From assembly GCA_022041995.1 (NCBI GenBank), contig CP074386.1, positions 452,131 to 516,130 of the forward strand: 64,000 bases of DNA. The letters run 5' to 3'. A program made the translations under genes and the position numbers. This DNA is from Cupriavidus necator (GTDB lineage Bacteria; Pseudomonadota; Gammaproteobacteria; Burkholderiales; Burkholderiaceae). This document shows positions 20,780 to 30,315 of the stretch, in pieces. The notes under the pieces were generated by a model, which saw only the letters and a list, made by a program, of their open reading frames with translations, did no database searches and was not told the DNA's origin. The number at the start of each line of letters is the position of its first letter. Position 1 is the first letter of the stretch.

Positions 20780-22665
20780 GCCGCCAGACACCACGCCGCT
20801 TCATGCAGGCCGCTTTCTTGCGGCCATCGGGACAGTGCGTGGAGGGTGCTGGCCACCTCCTGCGCGCCCATCGACTGGCGCAGCCGCGCATCGCCCTCAG
20901 CCTCCGAGATCAGACGATCGGCAAGCGCCAGCGCCGCGGCGCTTGCCTCGTCCGCGTCCGGCCACTTCGAAAGCGCGTTCAGGGCGTTGGCCACATGTTT
21001 CGCCTCCATCGACTGGCACAGCTGGGGTTCCGAGCTAACGCGCTCGGCCAGCCGCAGCGCCGCCTTACGAGCCTCTTCCTTGTCCGGCCACTTCGAAAGC
21101 GCATTGAGCGCGGTGGCCACCTCCCGCGCATCCATCGACTGGCGCAGCCGCGCATTGCCCTCAGCCTCCGAGGTCAGACGATCGGCAAGCGCCAGCGCCG
21201 CGGCGCTTGCCTCGTCCGAGTCCGGCCACTTCGAAAAAGCGTTCAGGGCGTTGGCCACGGCCTGCGCGTCCATCGACTGGCACAGCTGGGGTTCCGAGCT
21301 AACGCGCTCGGCCAGCCGCAGCGCCGCCTTACGAGCCTCTTCCTTGTCCGGCCACTTCGAAAGCGCATTGAGCGCGTTGGTCACCTCCCGCGCATCCATC
21401 GACTCGCGCAGCCGCGCATTGCCCTCAGCCTCCGAGGTCAGACGATCGGCAAGCGCCAGCGCCGCGGCGCTTGCCTCGTCCGCGTCCGGCCACTTCGAAA
21501 ACGCGTTCAGGGCGTTGGCCACTGCCTGCGCGTCCATCGACTGGCACAGCTGGGGTTCCGAGCTAACGCGCTCGGCCAGCCGCAGCGCGGCGTCTCGGGC
21601 CTTGTCTTCCTCCGGCCACTTCGAGAGCGCATTGAGCGCGGTGGCCACGGCCCGCGCCTCCATCGACTGGCACAGCTGGGGTTCCGAGCTAACGCGCTCG
21701 GCCAGCCGCAGCACCGCCTTACGAGCCTCTTCCTTGTCCGACCACTTCGAGAGCGCGTTCAGGGCATTGGACACATGTTTCGCCTCCATCGACTGGCACA
21801 GCTGGGGTTCCGAGCTAACGCGCCCGGCCAGCCGCAGCGCGGCGTCGCGGGCCTCGTCTTCGACCGGCCACTTCGAGAGTGCGTTCAGGGCATTGGACAC
21901 ATGTTTCGCCTCCATCGACTGGCACAGCTGGGGTTCCGAGCTAACGCGCCCGGCCAGCCGCAGCGCCGCCTTACGAGCCTCTTCCTTGTCCGACCACTTC
22001 GAGAGCGCGTTCAGGGCATTGGACACATGTTTCGCCTCCATCGACTGGCACAGCTGGGGTTCCGAGCTAACGCGCTCGGCCAGCCGCAGCGCGGCGTCGC
22101 GGGCCTTGGCCTGGTCCGGCCACTTCGAGAGCGCATTGAGCGCGTTGGCCACCTCCCACGCATCCATCGACTGGCACAGCTGGGGTTCCGAACTAACGCG
22201 CTCGGCCAGCCGCAGCGCGGCGTCGCGGGCCTTGGCCTGGTCCGGCCACTTCGAGAGCGCATTGAGCGCGGTGGTCACCTCCCGCGCCTCCATCGACTGG
22301 CACAGCTGGGGTTCCGATGTGAGGCGCCGGGCCAGGCACCGTACCGCCTCGCTGGCCCGATGCGACGCCGGCCACTTTGAGAATGCATTGAGCGCGTTGG
22401 CAACATGCTGCCCGTCCATCCGCTGGCGCAGCTTTGCGTCCGATGTCACGCGTTCGGCCAGCCGCAGCGCCGCCTGACGCGCATCGGCTTCGTCAGGCCA
22501 CTTCGAGAGAGCGTTGACCGTGATGGCCACCCCCAGCGCATTCATCGACTCGCGCAGCGGCGCGTCTGCCGCAACGTGCCTGGCCAGCTCCAGTGCGTTC
22601 TCCCTGACCCTGCCATCGTCCGACCACTTGCTCAGGGCATTGAGCAGATTTGACATATCCTGTGC
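20780..22665 (-). repeat. Tandem SKWP repeats, about 15 units of 126-138 bp
   Basis: Successive units read VANALNALSKWPD...EARKAALRLAERV, and each ends in a variable linker. Two linker types alternate: a short one (SSEPQLCQSM) and a longer one (TSEAEGNARLRQSM), giving 126- and 138-bp units. The near-identical copies between about 20990 and 22300 show recent duplication or gene conversion. This is protein-coding repetition, not a CRISPR array. Confidence 0.85.
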
Positions 22666-23799
22666 GTTCAGCGTCGGGATCAGACCACGCAATCGAAGAT
22701 GCCTGACAAGACCGGACACCGCATCGCAGCACGCCGGGCGCTCCGGCGCCTTGGACAGCGCATTGCACAGCATGGCGGCTTGCCGTCCGTTCAGCCTGTG
22801 CAGCGCGCCCGGCCTCAGCAGTTCGGTCGCGATGCTTCGCAGCGCTAGCCGGCAGATCTCGCTGTCGGCATGCTTGCTAAGCTTGTTGGCGAAATGCACG
22901 TAGCTTGCAGCCGGCGCGCCCCGGCACCAGTCGGTGTCCACAAGATAGTGCGCCGCCAGTTCAACCGCCTCGCGAACGTCGTTGGCCCGCGCAGGCGGTA
23001 TGTTCCTGACCTTGTTCCTGACCTGCAGTTTCTGCAAATACAAGTCCAGGAAGTGCAGGTTGTCGCCGGCATAGTCTGGGCGCAGAAAGACCAGTGCCTG
23101 CCCGTAGCCGTTGCGCTGTGCCAGCACGTTCTCCCTTGCCATCCGGATGGCAAGTTCAGGGAAATCGGCATCCTTCGCGTTGCCGGAAAGCACTCGCTGC
23201 TGCGCATCCCGTTGGTTCCTGAGCTGCCGGCCGAACTCGTGTTCAGGATACGTCAGGACTCTCCCCAGATTCCGGCTGCGGCGCTGTGGTTCGCTCGGCT
23301 CGATGCGCATCCTCGAGTGGTGCCTTTCATCCAGCGCTTCAATCGCATCGCGGGCCGGTCCCTTGTGCGATGGCGCCGCCGCGGCGATCTGATACCTCTC
23401 CATCCCGCTTGCAGCAAGGGTTGACCGCAGTTGCTGGTCCGGCAGGTTGCGCGTGCTGGGCGGCCACGACGACTGGGCCCTGCGGGGTGCATCGTCCGCT
23501 GCTCGGTCTGACACAGGCCTCCCGCTACTCGGCAAAGCGCGCAACGGATGTCCGGCAGTATCCTCGTCCCCCTGTAGCCGTGAAGCGAATGCCCTTTGCC
23601 GTTGAGGTCCGGAATAAGGCTGCATCCTGCGCTGCTGGCGACGCGCTGCCAGGTCTTCCCGCCGCGGCAACGTGTCAAGGACCGTGTCTGTCCTCCGGGA
23701 CGCAGGTTCGGGCCGCGAAGTCGGGGACTGTCCGGGTGCAGCCTCGTCAATCTTCTGATCGCCACCAGCGTCCGGACTCGCCGGGCTGCCAATTCTCAT

Positions 23800-24176
23800 A
23801 GCTATGCCCTTCTCCAGTAGTTACCTCGCAGGCCGTTAAAATAGCTCCGGCCGTTGTCATCGGATCGGGCGGGTAGACCGTTGAAACAAGCGGCTATGTC
23901 GGGATAGTGGAATCAGGACGAGTAAGCCCCAACTCAACAGCCATTACGGGGGGACAATCCGGACTCTTGAGGAAACAAGACGAGCGCATCTCATGCTGGC
24001 GGTGTCGATCAAGAGCGGAGATGGACAAGCACAGCTGGGATATCGCATTGGAGTGTTTGGCATCTTGCCAGCGTCATACTGAGGGCATCGCGACGACGCT
24101 GCAAGATGCCATCGGTGGACGTCGTTTTGGCACGCAGGCAAGAAGGTGTCCTGATTCTCGATAACCTGAGGGTGAA
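23800..24176. other. Intergenic region upstream of the SKWP effector
   Basis: This is the promoter side of the SKWP effector (minus strand). I found no CGAA-N16-CGAA on the + strand, so a canonical hrpII box is absent or degenerate. No gene is supported. Confidence 0.4.
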
Positions 24177-24886
24177 TCACAGCAAGCCGTCACCTCGCAT
24201 GCACCGGCTCGCACCGAACTGCAACTTCAAGGCTTTGTCGTGGGTCTGCACAGTGTTCAGAGACAGCCGAGCGTATTCGATGTTACTTTCAGCATCATTC
24301 GGTGAAAAATTCGACCGCTTTACCAGTGCCTCGACGGCGCTGTACAGGCACTTCTCTTGTCGTGTTATGTTGCAACAACTCAGCAAGGCGTGCGCTTGCT
24401 CTGCCGTGCCCGGGGTCTGGCAGGGTCGCCAGTATAGGGGTCTTCCTCCAAATGAAAGTTGTTCCCAACGCCGATCGTTCGCACCACCGCCGGCTGGTCA
24501 GCGTCGGCAAACATGGCAAACTCCTTCGCCATCTCTCGATCAGATGACAAGTAGTGGTGTTCGCCCGAAGCAGTCACACCAGAGCTACTGAAATTCATCA
24601 GGAAATTTGCGCTTCCGCCATCTGTGGCTCCACTCCCTTTACGCTCGTTCACGAAGCCATTTCTGCGAAGAGATGACACGTGTTCGCGCTTGGTTCCATG
24701 CCAAAGAACGCTCTCCTGATAGACCCGTTTGGCAAATGGCACCAGACCATTCAAGGTCTCATTTGAATATGGTGATCGCGAAGATCCAGGCTTAGCTCTT
24801 TTCGCCTCAACGTCCGACTCATACCCATCGGAACCATAGTCGCTTGAAGCTCGCGCTCCACCACGCTTAGAAATGCAGCCGCCCAT
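24177..24886 (-). pseudogene. N-myristoylated ADP-ribosyltransferase-like type III effector, frameshifted
   Basis: The protein starts MGGCISKR, a Gly2 N-myristoylation plus Cys4 palmitoylation signal used by effectors that act at the plant plasma membrane. Then come VLWHGTKREHVSSLRRNGF (PARP/ART-type HGT strand and helix) and HHYLSSDREMAKEFAMFA (Tyr-containing strand), as in ADP-ribosyltransferases including XopAI/HopO1-type effectors. The main frame (168 residues) stops at about 24380; in another frame coding-like sequence continues as ALLSCCNITRQEKCLYSAVE to 24177, so one indel near 24420 has split a roughly 235-residue gene. A perfect hrpII box lies 71 bp upstream. The enzymatic claim is inference. 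Confidence 0.6.
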
Positions 24887-24917
24887 GACAATTGAATACC
24901 GGTAGTGAATTTCCTCG

Positions 24918-24923
24918 ACTGTA
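24918..24923 (-). promoter_or_regulatory. Candidate -10 element after hrpII box
   Basis: TACAGT on the minus strand lies 33 nt downstream of the hrpII box and 31 nt before the effector ATG, fitting the loose YANNNT element reported downstream of such boxes. Weak on its own. Confidence 0.35.
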
Positions 24924-24956
24924 CGGACCTACAGCGTCAACGTCGCTCGATCACCG

Positions 24957-24980
24957 CGAAAAAATGTGCACTGACGCGAA
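24957..24980 (-). promoter_or_regulatory. hrpII box (HrpB-dependent promoter element)
   Basis: On the minus strand the sequence reads TTCG, 16 bases, TTCG exactly, the consensus bound by HrpB-controlled transcription in Ralstonia. It ends 71 bp before the ATG of the MGGCIS effector and points towards it, which strongly supports the effector call. Confidence 0.85.
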
Positions 24981-25182
24981 ACGGATCAATGCCGTTTCAT
25001 GCGGGAATGCGACGGTTCGGATGCACAACGGTGCTGAAACGGCACGTCGATCCTACGGTTCAATGTGTAAAAGCCGCGCCGCATCCCGAGCTGGTTGTGA
25101 TGTGATGGACGACTCCCGCTACGCAGCGAGAGGTTTGTGCCAGAGTGGAGAGGTCGTGATATCCACGGCATAGGAGTTCATC
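24981..25182. other. Region between effector promoter and IS110 remnant
   Basis: No gene is seen. The last part (about 25130-25182) is the 5' flank of the IS110-type remnant, including a taggag ribosome-binding site. Confidence 0.4.
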
Positions 25183-25289
25183 ATGAAGATAGCGACTGTT
25201 GGACTGGATCTGGCCAAGAATGTGCTGCAGGTCCACGCAGTGGATTTGCAAGGCCACATCGTTGTACACAAACAGCTGAGATGCACGGA
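25183..25289 (+). pseudogene. IS110-family transposase, N-terminal fragment
   Basis: The first 36 codons (MKIATVGLDLAKNVLQVHAV) match IS110/IS1111 transposases, including the first catalytic Asp of the RuvC-like DEDD domain (GLDLAKN). The frame is cut at 25290 by the left end of an IS3-family element. Confidence 0.8.
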
Positions 25290-26441
25290 AGAGGTGGCGC
25301 CGGAAATTCGGACAGTCGGATAAATGGAAGAGCTGGGGTCTGAGCCGGCCATAATGGCGGGCAGAAAGGACCTCAGAAGATGACGAAACGAAGCAGGCGA
25401 ACCCACTCGGCGGGGTTGAAGGCGAAGGTAGCCCTGGCGGCCCTCAAGGGCGAAAAGACGCTGGCGGAGCTGGCCCAGCAGTACGACGTGCACCCCAGCC
25501 AGATCACAGCGTGGAAGCAGCAGTTGGTGGAGCATGCCGCGGACCTGTTCGGCGGTGGCAAGGAAAGTGGGGGCGAGCCGCCGGTGGATTTGAAGGCGCT
25601 GCACGCCAAGATCGGCCAGTTGGCGCTGGAGAACGATTTTTTGTCCGGCGCGCTCAGCAAGGCCGGCCTGCTGAGCGCAAAGCGATGATCGACCGCGAGC
25701 ACGCGCTGCCGGTGAGCCGGCAGGTCAAGCTGGTGGGCATCGCCCGGTCCAGCGCGTACTACCAGCCGCAACCGGTCAGCGAGGCAGATCTGAAGCTGAT
25801 GCGCCGCATCGACGAACTGCATCTGGAGCATCCCTTCGCGGGGGCTCGCATGCTGGCGCGCCTGCTGCGCCGGGAAGGCATCCAGGTCGGTCGCCGGCAC
25901 GTGGGCACGCTGATGAAGCGCATGGGCATTGAGGCGCTGTATCGCCGGCCGAACACGAGCCGCAAGCACGCGGCGCACAAGATCTGGCCGTACCTGCTGC
26001 GCGACCGGAAGATCGACCGGGCCAACCAGGTGTGGGCGCTGGACACGACCTACATTCCGATGGCACGGGGCTTTGTGTACCTGACGGCAGTGGTGGACTG
26101 GGCCAGCCGCCGGGTGCTGGCCTACCGGGTGGCGATCACGCTGGAGAGCTGTCATGCCGTCGAGGCAATCGAGGAGGCCTTTGCCAAGTACGGCAACCCG
26201 GAGATCGTCAACACCGACCAGGGCAGTCAGTTCACTGCCACGGACTTCACAGATGCCGTGCTCGATCGCGGCGTCAAGTTGTCGATGGACGGCAAGGGCA
26301 GTTGGCGCGACAACGTGTTCGTCGAACGCCTGTGGCGCAGCGTCAAATACGAGGAGGTCTACCTGAAAGCCTACGACTCGGTCAGCCATGCTCGCCGCTC
26401 CATCGCTGACTACCTGACCTGGTACATGTATGGACGCCCCC
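25290..26441 (+). mobile_element. IS3-family element, copy 1 (5' part, interrupted)
   Basis: This copy matches the complete one at 36115-37401 from its left inverted repeat (agaggtggcgccg) to tggacgccccc at 26441, then diverges. Its missing 3' end is found at 27859-27962, so an inserted unit carrying an IS110-family transposase splits it. Confidence 0.85.
25380..25688 (+). CDS. IS3-family transposase OrfA, copy 1
   Basis: A 102-residue protein with a helix-turn-helix (TLAELAQQYDVHPSQITAWK) and a C-terminal leucine-zipper-like stretch (KIGQLALENDFLSGALSKAG). It binds element ends and regulates transposition. Its stop overlaps the OrfB start (ATGA), the usual IS3 layout in which a -1 shift makes the OrfAB transposase. 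It differs from copy 2 by two residues (Ala for Val in LAQ, and Ala for Val in DLKA). Confidence 0.85.
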   Translation: MTKRSRRTHSAGLKAKVALAALKGEKTLAELAQQYDVHPSQITAWKQQLVEHAADLFGGGKESGGEPPVDLKALHAKIGQLALENDFLSGALSKAGLLSAKR

Positions 26442-26482
26442 GGTTTGCCAAGCGCTGCGCGAGGTCGATGGCCAAGAGGTAG
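25685..26482 (+). pseudogene. IS3-family transposase OrfB, copy 1, 3'-truncated
   Basis: It begins at the ATG overlapping the OrfA stop and carries the rve integrase core: Asp in VWALDTTYIPMARG, Asp in IVNTDQGSQFT, and Glu in NVFVERLWRSVKYEE. After YMYGRP the native sequence ends at 26441 and an unrelated tail (RFAKRCARSMAKR) runs to a stop at 26482. The lost C-terminus (HSSLADKTPDEAYFATL) lies beyond the inserted IS110 unit. Confidence 0.85.
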
Positions 26483-27858
26483 ATTGCAGCCATGTATCCG
26501 GATTTCGTTCGGGCTCATGCCCGCGATCTCTGATGGAATCCGCTGACCAACGCCCCATCAACCACGTGAACTCGGAGTTCGTTGTACCAGTCGGGCTCTG
26601 CCGGTCACGGTCTGACCTGTCTTGCCATCAATCTGCGTGTTGCCTGAGCAATCTGTGGGGGGTGTAATTTGTCTCCGGGCTATAGGTCGATCGGATGTAC
26701 ACCAACTTAGTCGCCGCTACGCGGGGAAGTAGCCTTGGCATACGAGAAGCCTGACTTGTACTCTCGGTCACGCGCGAGCAGCGCCCAGACGATGCGAGCA
26801 TTTTTGTTGGCGAGAGCGACGGCAGCGATGTTGTAGTTGCGACGCTCCAGCAACTTCTGAAGCCAAGGGCTGCCGCTCTGATCCGGTTTGCCCTGGACCG
26901 CTCGTACCGCGGATCGTGCCCCGTGGATCAGCAGAGTTCGCAGATAGGTGTCGCCGCGCTTGCTGATACCGAGCAGGTTCGTCTTCCCGCCGCTGGATGA
27001 TTGGGTCGGTACCAGCCCCATCCAGGCCGCAAGCTGTCGACCGTTCTCGAAGCTCTTGGCGTCGCCAATGGTGGCCACCAGCGCGCTCGCGGTAATCGGG
27101 CCGATGCCGGGGATCTTTTCGAGCCTACGGCTGGCTTCGCTCTTGCGATGGGAGTCCTTGATCTGCGCCTGGAGTTCATTGACCTGACGATCGAGTACCA
27201 TGAGGTGGTCGAGAAGGCGCTCGATGAGTTGCCGGAAGCTGCCCGGAAGCTCGTTGCTCGCGTCCTCGATGAGATCGCGGACGCGCCCCTTCACGTGGGA
27301 CAAACCTTGGGGCATGACAAGGCCAAACTCAGCTAGCAGGCCGCGGATCTGATTGGCCTGGGCGGTGCGCGCACTGACGAAACCTTGGCGCACTCGATGC
27401 AGCGCGAGCGTGGCTTGCTGCTCGATATTCTTGTGGGGAACGAAGCGCATGTTGGGTCGAGCGACCGCCTCGCAGATCGCCTCAGCATCGGCCGCATCGT
27501 TCTTGTTGGTCTTGACGTAGGGCTTCACGAACTGAGGTGCCATCAGCTTGACGGTGTGTCCCACCGCCTGCAGCTTGCGTGCCCAGTAGTGCGCGCCGCC
27601 GCAGGCTTCCATGCCGATCAGGCAGGGTGGGAGGTTAGCGAAGAAGGTCGCCATTTGGTCACGCCGGCTTTGCTTCTTCAAGGCTGTCTTGCCGTGTTCG
27701 TTAACGCCGTGCACCTGGAACACGTTCTTGGCCAGGTCGATGCCGACTGTCGTAATCTGCATGATGGACGCTCCTGTTCGGTTTGAGTACTGACGTTGGA
27801 TCTCCACTTTGGCACAGCGATGCCGTACTGGGTGGGGGCGTCCATTCCATTAACCAAC
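26442..27858 (-). mobile_element. IS110-family (IS1111-like) element inserted in IS3 copy 1
   Basis: This unit lies between two copies of gacgccccc (26433-26441 and 27859-27867) in the split IS3 element. It holds one IS110-type transposase and a 265-bp non-coding segment downstream of it. Near its transposase-proximal end gggggcgtc and gacgccccc form an inverted pair, as sub-terminal repeats of IS1111-type elements can. Exact ends are uncertain. Confidence 0.6.
26707..27762 (-). CDS. IS110-family transposase
   Basis: A 351-residue DEDD transposase. The N-terminal RuvC-like domain shows TVGIDLAKNVFQVHG (first Asp), CLIGMEACGGAHYW (Glu) and TNKNDAADAEAI (Asp pair); the C-terminal Tnp_2 domain has KIPGIGPITASALVATIGD and the GLVPTQSSSGGKT...ISKRGDTYLR segment with the catalytic serine. 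These enzymes move by RNA-guided recombination using a bridge RNA from a non-coding end. The start is the ATG at 27762, which matches other members; the upstream extension to 27807 was rejected. Confidence 0.88.
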   Translation of the reverse strand: MQITTVGIDLAKNVFQVHGVNEHGKTALKKQSRRDQMATFFANLPPCLIGMEACGGAHYWARKLQAVGHTVKLMAPQFVKPYVKTNKNDAADAEAICEAVARPNMRFVPHKNIEQQATLALHRVRQGFVSARTAQANQIRGLLAEFGLVMPQGLSHVKGRVRDLIEDASNELPGSFRQLIERLLDHLMVLDRQVNELQAQIKDSHRKSEASRRLEKIPGIGPITASALVATIGDAKSFENGRQLAAWMGLVPTQSSSGGKTNLLGISKRGDTYLRTLLIHGARSAVRAVQGKPDQSGSPWLQKLLERRNYNIAAVALANKNARIVWALLARDREYKSGFSYAKATSPRSGD

Positions 27859-27962
27859 GACGCCCCCATTCCAGTCTGGCGGACAAGACTCCGGATGAGG
27901 CATACTTCGCCACGCTGCCAGCGATCAAATCGGCAGCTTGACCGCCCCAGCGCCTCCACTTA
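27859..27962 (+). mobile_element. IS3-family element, copy 1 (3' remnant)
   Basis: The sequence is identical to the OrfB 3' end and stop of the intact copy (residues HSSLADKTPDEAYFATLP) and continues to ccacttA. The last 38 bp with the right inverted repeat are missing, replaced by the end of an IS630-family element. Confidence 0.85.
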
Positions 27963-27963
27963 C

Positions 27964-28998
27964 TCAGCAGTCGGAAATATAGGCGACAGAAGGAGCCTGG
28001 AAGAATGATCGAACGAGACACGGCTTTTGCCGGGCATCCGCGAGCTGCGCCTCGATTCGCTCTTGCAGCTTTTCACCCTTTTGCAGGGGCCGCCTTGCCG
28101 CGCCAGTACGTTTGACATGACTCCACACCAATTCGTCCGGATTCAGATCCGGGGCGTAACCCGGCAGGAAATGAAGTGTGAGCTTGCCGCGCGTGGAGTC
28201 AACGTACTCGCGCACCAGCGCCTTCTTGTGCGCGGGCAGACTGTCGAGCACCAGATGCACCGGCTTCTTGCGATGCCGCATCATCTTCTTGAGCAATTCG
28301 ACGAAAAACTCGGCGTTGAGCGCTCCCTTGTAGGTGCAAAACCAGAAGGCTCCCTTCGCATTGACCGCCGACGCCGCGCTGATCGACTGGCGCTGACCGG
28401 GGCGCTGCACCACAGGGGTCTGGCCACGTACACCCCAGGTCTTACCATGCACCGTGTCGGCGCGAAAGCCGGACTCGTCCCAGAAGAACACTTCCGCGCC
28501 CTGCGCCTTAGCCTGACGGGCAATTGCTGGATAGGTGTCGTGCTGCCAGCGCTCGATCGCTTCGGGGTCGCGTTGGTAGGCCCGTTGCAATGGTTTCTGC
28601 GGCGTCAGCCCAAGTTTTGCCAGCAGTGCTCCCACCGCTGTCGTCCCTAGGCGCACACCAAACTTCTTCTCAATCAACTGCGCCACGATTGCGCGTGTCC
28701 ACAACCCGAAATCAAGCCCGTACTGGCGCGGATCGCGCCCATTGACCCAGCGAAAAACCTGCCGCTCCTGGGCTGGCGTCAGCGTTGGGGGCCGGCCAGT
28801 GGCCGGCGTCGAGCGCAGCGCATTGATACCCACGCCCGGTTTAAGGGCAGCGTTTATCCATTTATAGATCGTGGTGCGATTGAATCCGTAGGAGGCAATC
28901 ACGTCTGCCGGCCGCTCGCCTTCACGAACCCGCTCAATCGCCATGAGGCGAATCGCCTCCAGCGTCTGATGATCAAATGTCCGTCCGTCTCGCTTCAT
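27964..28998 (-). CDS. IS630-family transposase
   Basis: A 344-residue Tc1/mariner-type transposase starting at MKRDGRTFD (28998). The N-terminal HTH is RPADVIASYGFNRTTIYKWI; a winged linker follows; the DDE domain has FFWDESGFRADTV (first Asp), LVLDSLPAHKKALV (second Asp) and PDLNPDELVWSHVK (final acidic residue). The gene looks intact. Its 3' end abuts the truncated IS3 remnant within a TTA, fitting the TA target preference of the family. I could not place its inverted repeats with confidence. Confidence 0.88.
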   Translation of the reverse strand: MKRDGRTFDHQTLEAIRLMAIERVREGERPADVIASYGFNRTTIYKWINAALKPGVGINALRSTPATGRPPTLTPAQERQVFRWVNGRDPRQYGLDFGLWTRAIVAQLIEKKFGVRLGTTAVGALLAKLGLTPQKPLQRAYQRDPEAIERWQHDTYPAIARQAKAQGAEVFFWDESGFRADTVHGKTWGVRGQTPVVQRPGQRQSISAASAVNAKGAFWFCTYKGALNAEFFVELLKKMMRHRKKPVHLVLDSLPAHKKALVREYVDSTRGKLTLHFLPGYAPDLNPDELVWSHVKRTGAARRPLQKGEKLQERIEAQLADARQKPCLVRSFFQAPSVAYISDC

Positions 28999-29095
28999 GC
29001 ACGATCCGACCGATGCAGGGCCCATGAAGTTCCAAACTTGTCGACTAACTTACCGACCCATGAGTAAGCTGTCGTCCTTGAAGGGGTGATGGCGA

Positions 29096-30231
29096 ATGAG
29101 TGAGGGCAAGAAGCGCAAGGTACACACGGCGGAATTCAAGGCCAAGGTTGGTCTGGAGGCGGTGCGCGGGGTGAAGACGATCAGCGAGATTGCGCAGACA
29201 TACGGCGTGCATCCGGTGTTGGTCGGGCAATGGAAGAAAGAGATTCTTGAGCGGGCCGGCGCTCTGTTCGAAACCAAGCGTGGCCCGAAGCCGGCCGAGG
29301 ACAAGAGCGGCGAGGATCGCCCGTACGGCGAGATCGGGCGGCTGAAGATGGAGGTGGACTGGCTTAAAAAAGTTGGGGGAATAAGCCGGGAAGCCCGAAT
29401 GGGGTGGATCGATGGCGCGGAGGAACTGCCTTTGAGCCGGCAGTGCGACCTGGCGGAAGTGTCGCGCGCAACGGTGTATCGGAGGCAGGGCAAGACGACG
29501 CGGGAAGAGCGCGACGAGGATCTGCGTCTGTGCCGGTTGATCGACGAGGAATATACGAACCGGCCGTTCTACGGCAGCCGGCGCATGGCGGTGTTCCTGC
29601 GCGGCCAGGGCTGCGTGGTGAGCCGCAAGCGCGTGCAGCGCCTGATGCGCGAGATGGGGTTGGCGGGCATGGCGCCGGGGCCGGCGACGAGCGCCAAGCA
29701 TCCGAAGCACAAGGTCTATCCGTACCTGCTGCGCGGCGTGGGGGTGACGCGGCCGAACCAGGTGTGGTCGACCGACGTGACCTACATCCGGCTGGCGCGC
29801 GGTTTTGCCTACCTGGTGGCGATCATCGACTGGTACAGCCGCAAGGTGCTGTCCTGGCGTCTGAGCAACAGCATGGACGCGTCGTTCTGCGTGGACTGCC
29901 TGGAGGATGCGCTGCGCGAGCACGGAAGTCCGGGGTGTTCAACAGCGACCAGGGCTCCCAGTTCACGAGCCACGTCTTCACGGGCGTGCTCAAGCGCGAG
30001 GGCATTGCTATCAGCATGGACGGTCGCGGCCGGGCGCTGGACAACATCTTCGTCGAACGGCTGTGGCGCAATGTGAAGCACGAGGATGTGTACCTGAAGG
30101 GGTACGCCAACATGGCGGAGCTGATGATCGGGCTCGCGCAGTACTTCTCGTTCTACAATCGGCAGCGCCTGCACACTTCGATCGACTTCCTTACGCCGGT
30201 CGACTACGAAGCCCTGCGCATGGCTGCATGA
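29096..30231 (+). pseudogene. IS3-family transposase (third, distinct type), frameshifted
   Basis: A second IS3-type element unlike the 25.3/36.1-kb copies. It encodes a fused OrfA-OrfB: HTH (TISEIAQTYGVHPVLVGQWK), linker (RLKMEVDWLKK), HTH_21, then the integrase core with VWSTDVTYIRLARG and, after a shift, VFNSDQGSQFTSHV and NIFVERLWRNVKHED. The frame breaks near 29925-29935 (REHGSPGCS versus SGVFNSDQ), consistent with one missing base, so this copy is inactive. It lies immediately upstream of the TniQ-like gene and may have truncated that gene's leader. Confidence 0.8.
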
Positions 30232-30315
30232 GTTGCTGTACGTGAAAGCGAGGCAGGGTCAGGTTGCTCGTTTACGGCAGCCCTGGCACCTCGTCCGTGG
30301 GCCGGAGGCTTCCGG

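Larger units (their letters stand above)
15548..23799 (-). pseudogene. ripS: SKWP-repeat type III effector (RipS family), three frameshifts
   Basis: This giant gene matches the Ralstonia SKWP (RipS) effectors, about 2,500-residue proteins delivered into plant cells. The ATG at 23799 has a ggagaaggg ribosome-binding site. The N-terminus is polar and basic, as in secreted effectors. Residues about 380-1010 hold some 15 tandem 42-46-residue repeats with the signature ALNALSKWPD, forming an alpha-solenoid. Downstream come two similar domains with EIQFHT...KE..H..YE motifs, then an OTU-like tail. Frame changes occur near 19905-19912 (gggaaa), 16868-16872 (five-G run) and 16052-16063 (12-G run), splitting it into 1339, about 990, about 270 and about 170 codon pieces. 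No perfect hrpII box is visible upstream. The shifts may be real decay or sequencing errors. Confidence 0.8.

Noticed and set aside
17051..22477. Long + strand open frames (863, 685 and 657 codons) opposite the SKWP effector
   Set aside because: They are antisense shadows of a high-GC, repeat-rich coding strand; their sequences are low-complexity and the real frame shows conserved SKWP repeats.
20780..22665. Regularly spaced repeats resembling an array
   Set aside because: Units are 126-138 bp, in frame and encode a protein motif; they are not CRISPR repeats with unique spacers.
25373..26518. 381-codon minus-strand frame (and its twin at 36198-37358)
   Set aside because: Antisense of IS3 OrfA/OrfB; the + strand shows clear transposase motifs.
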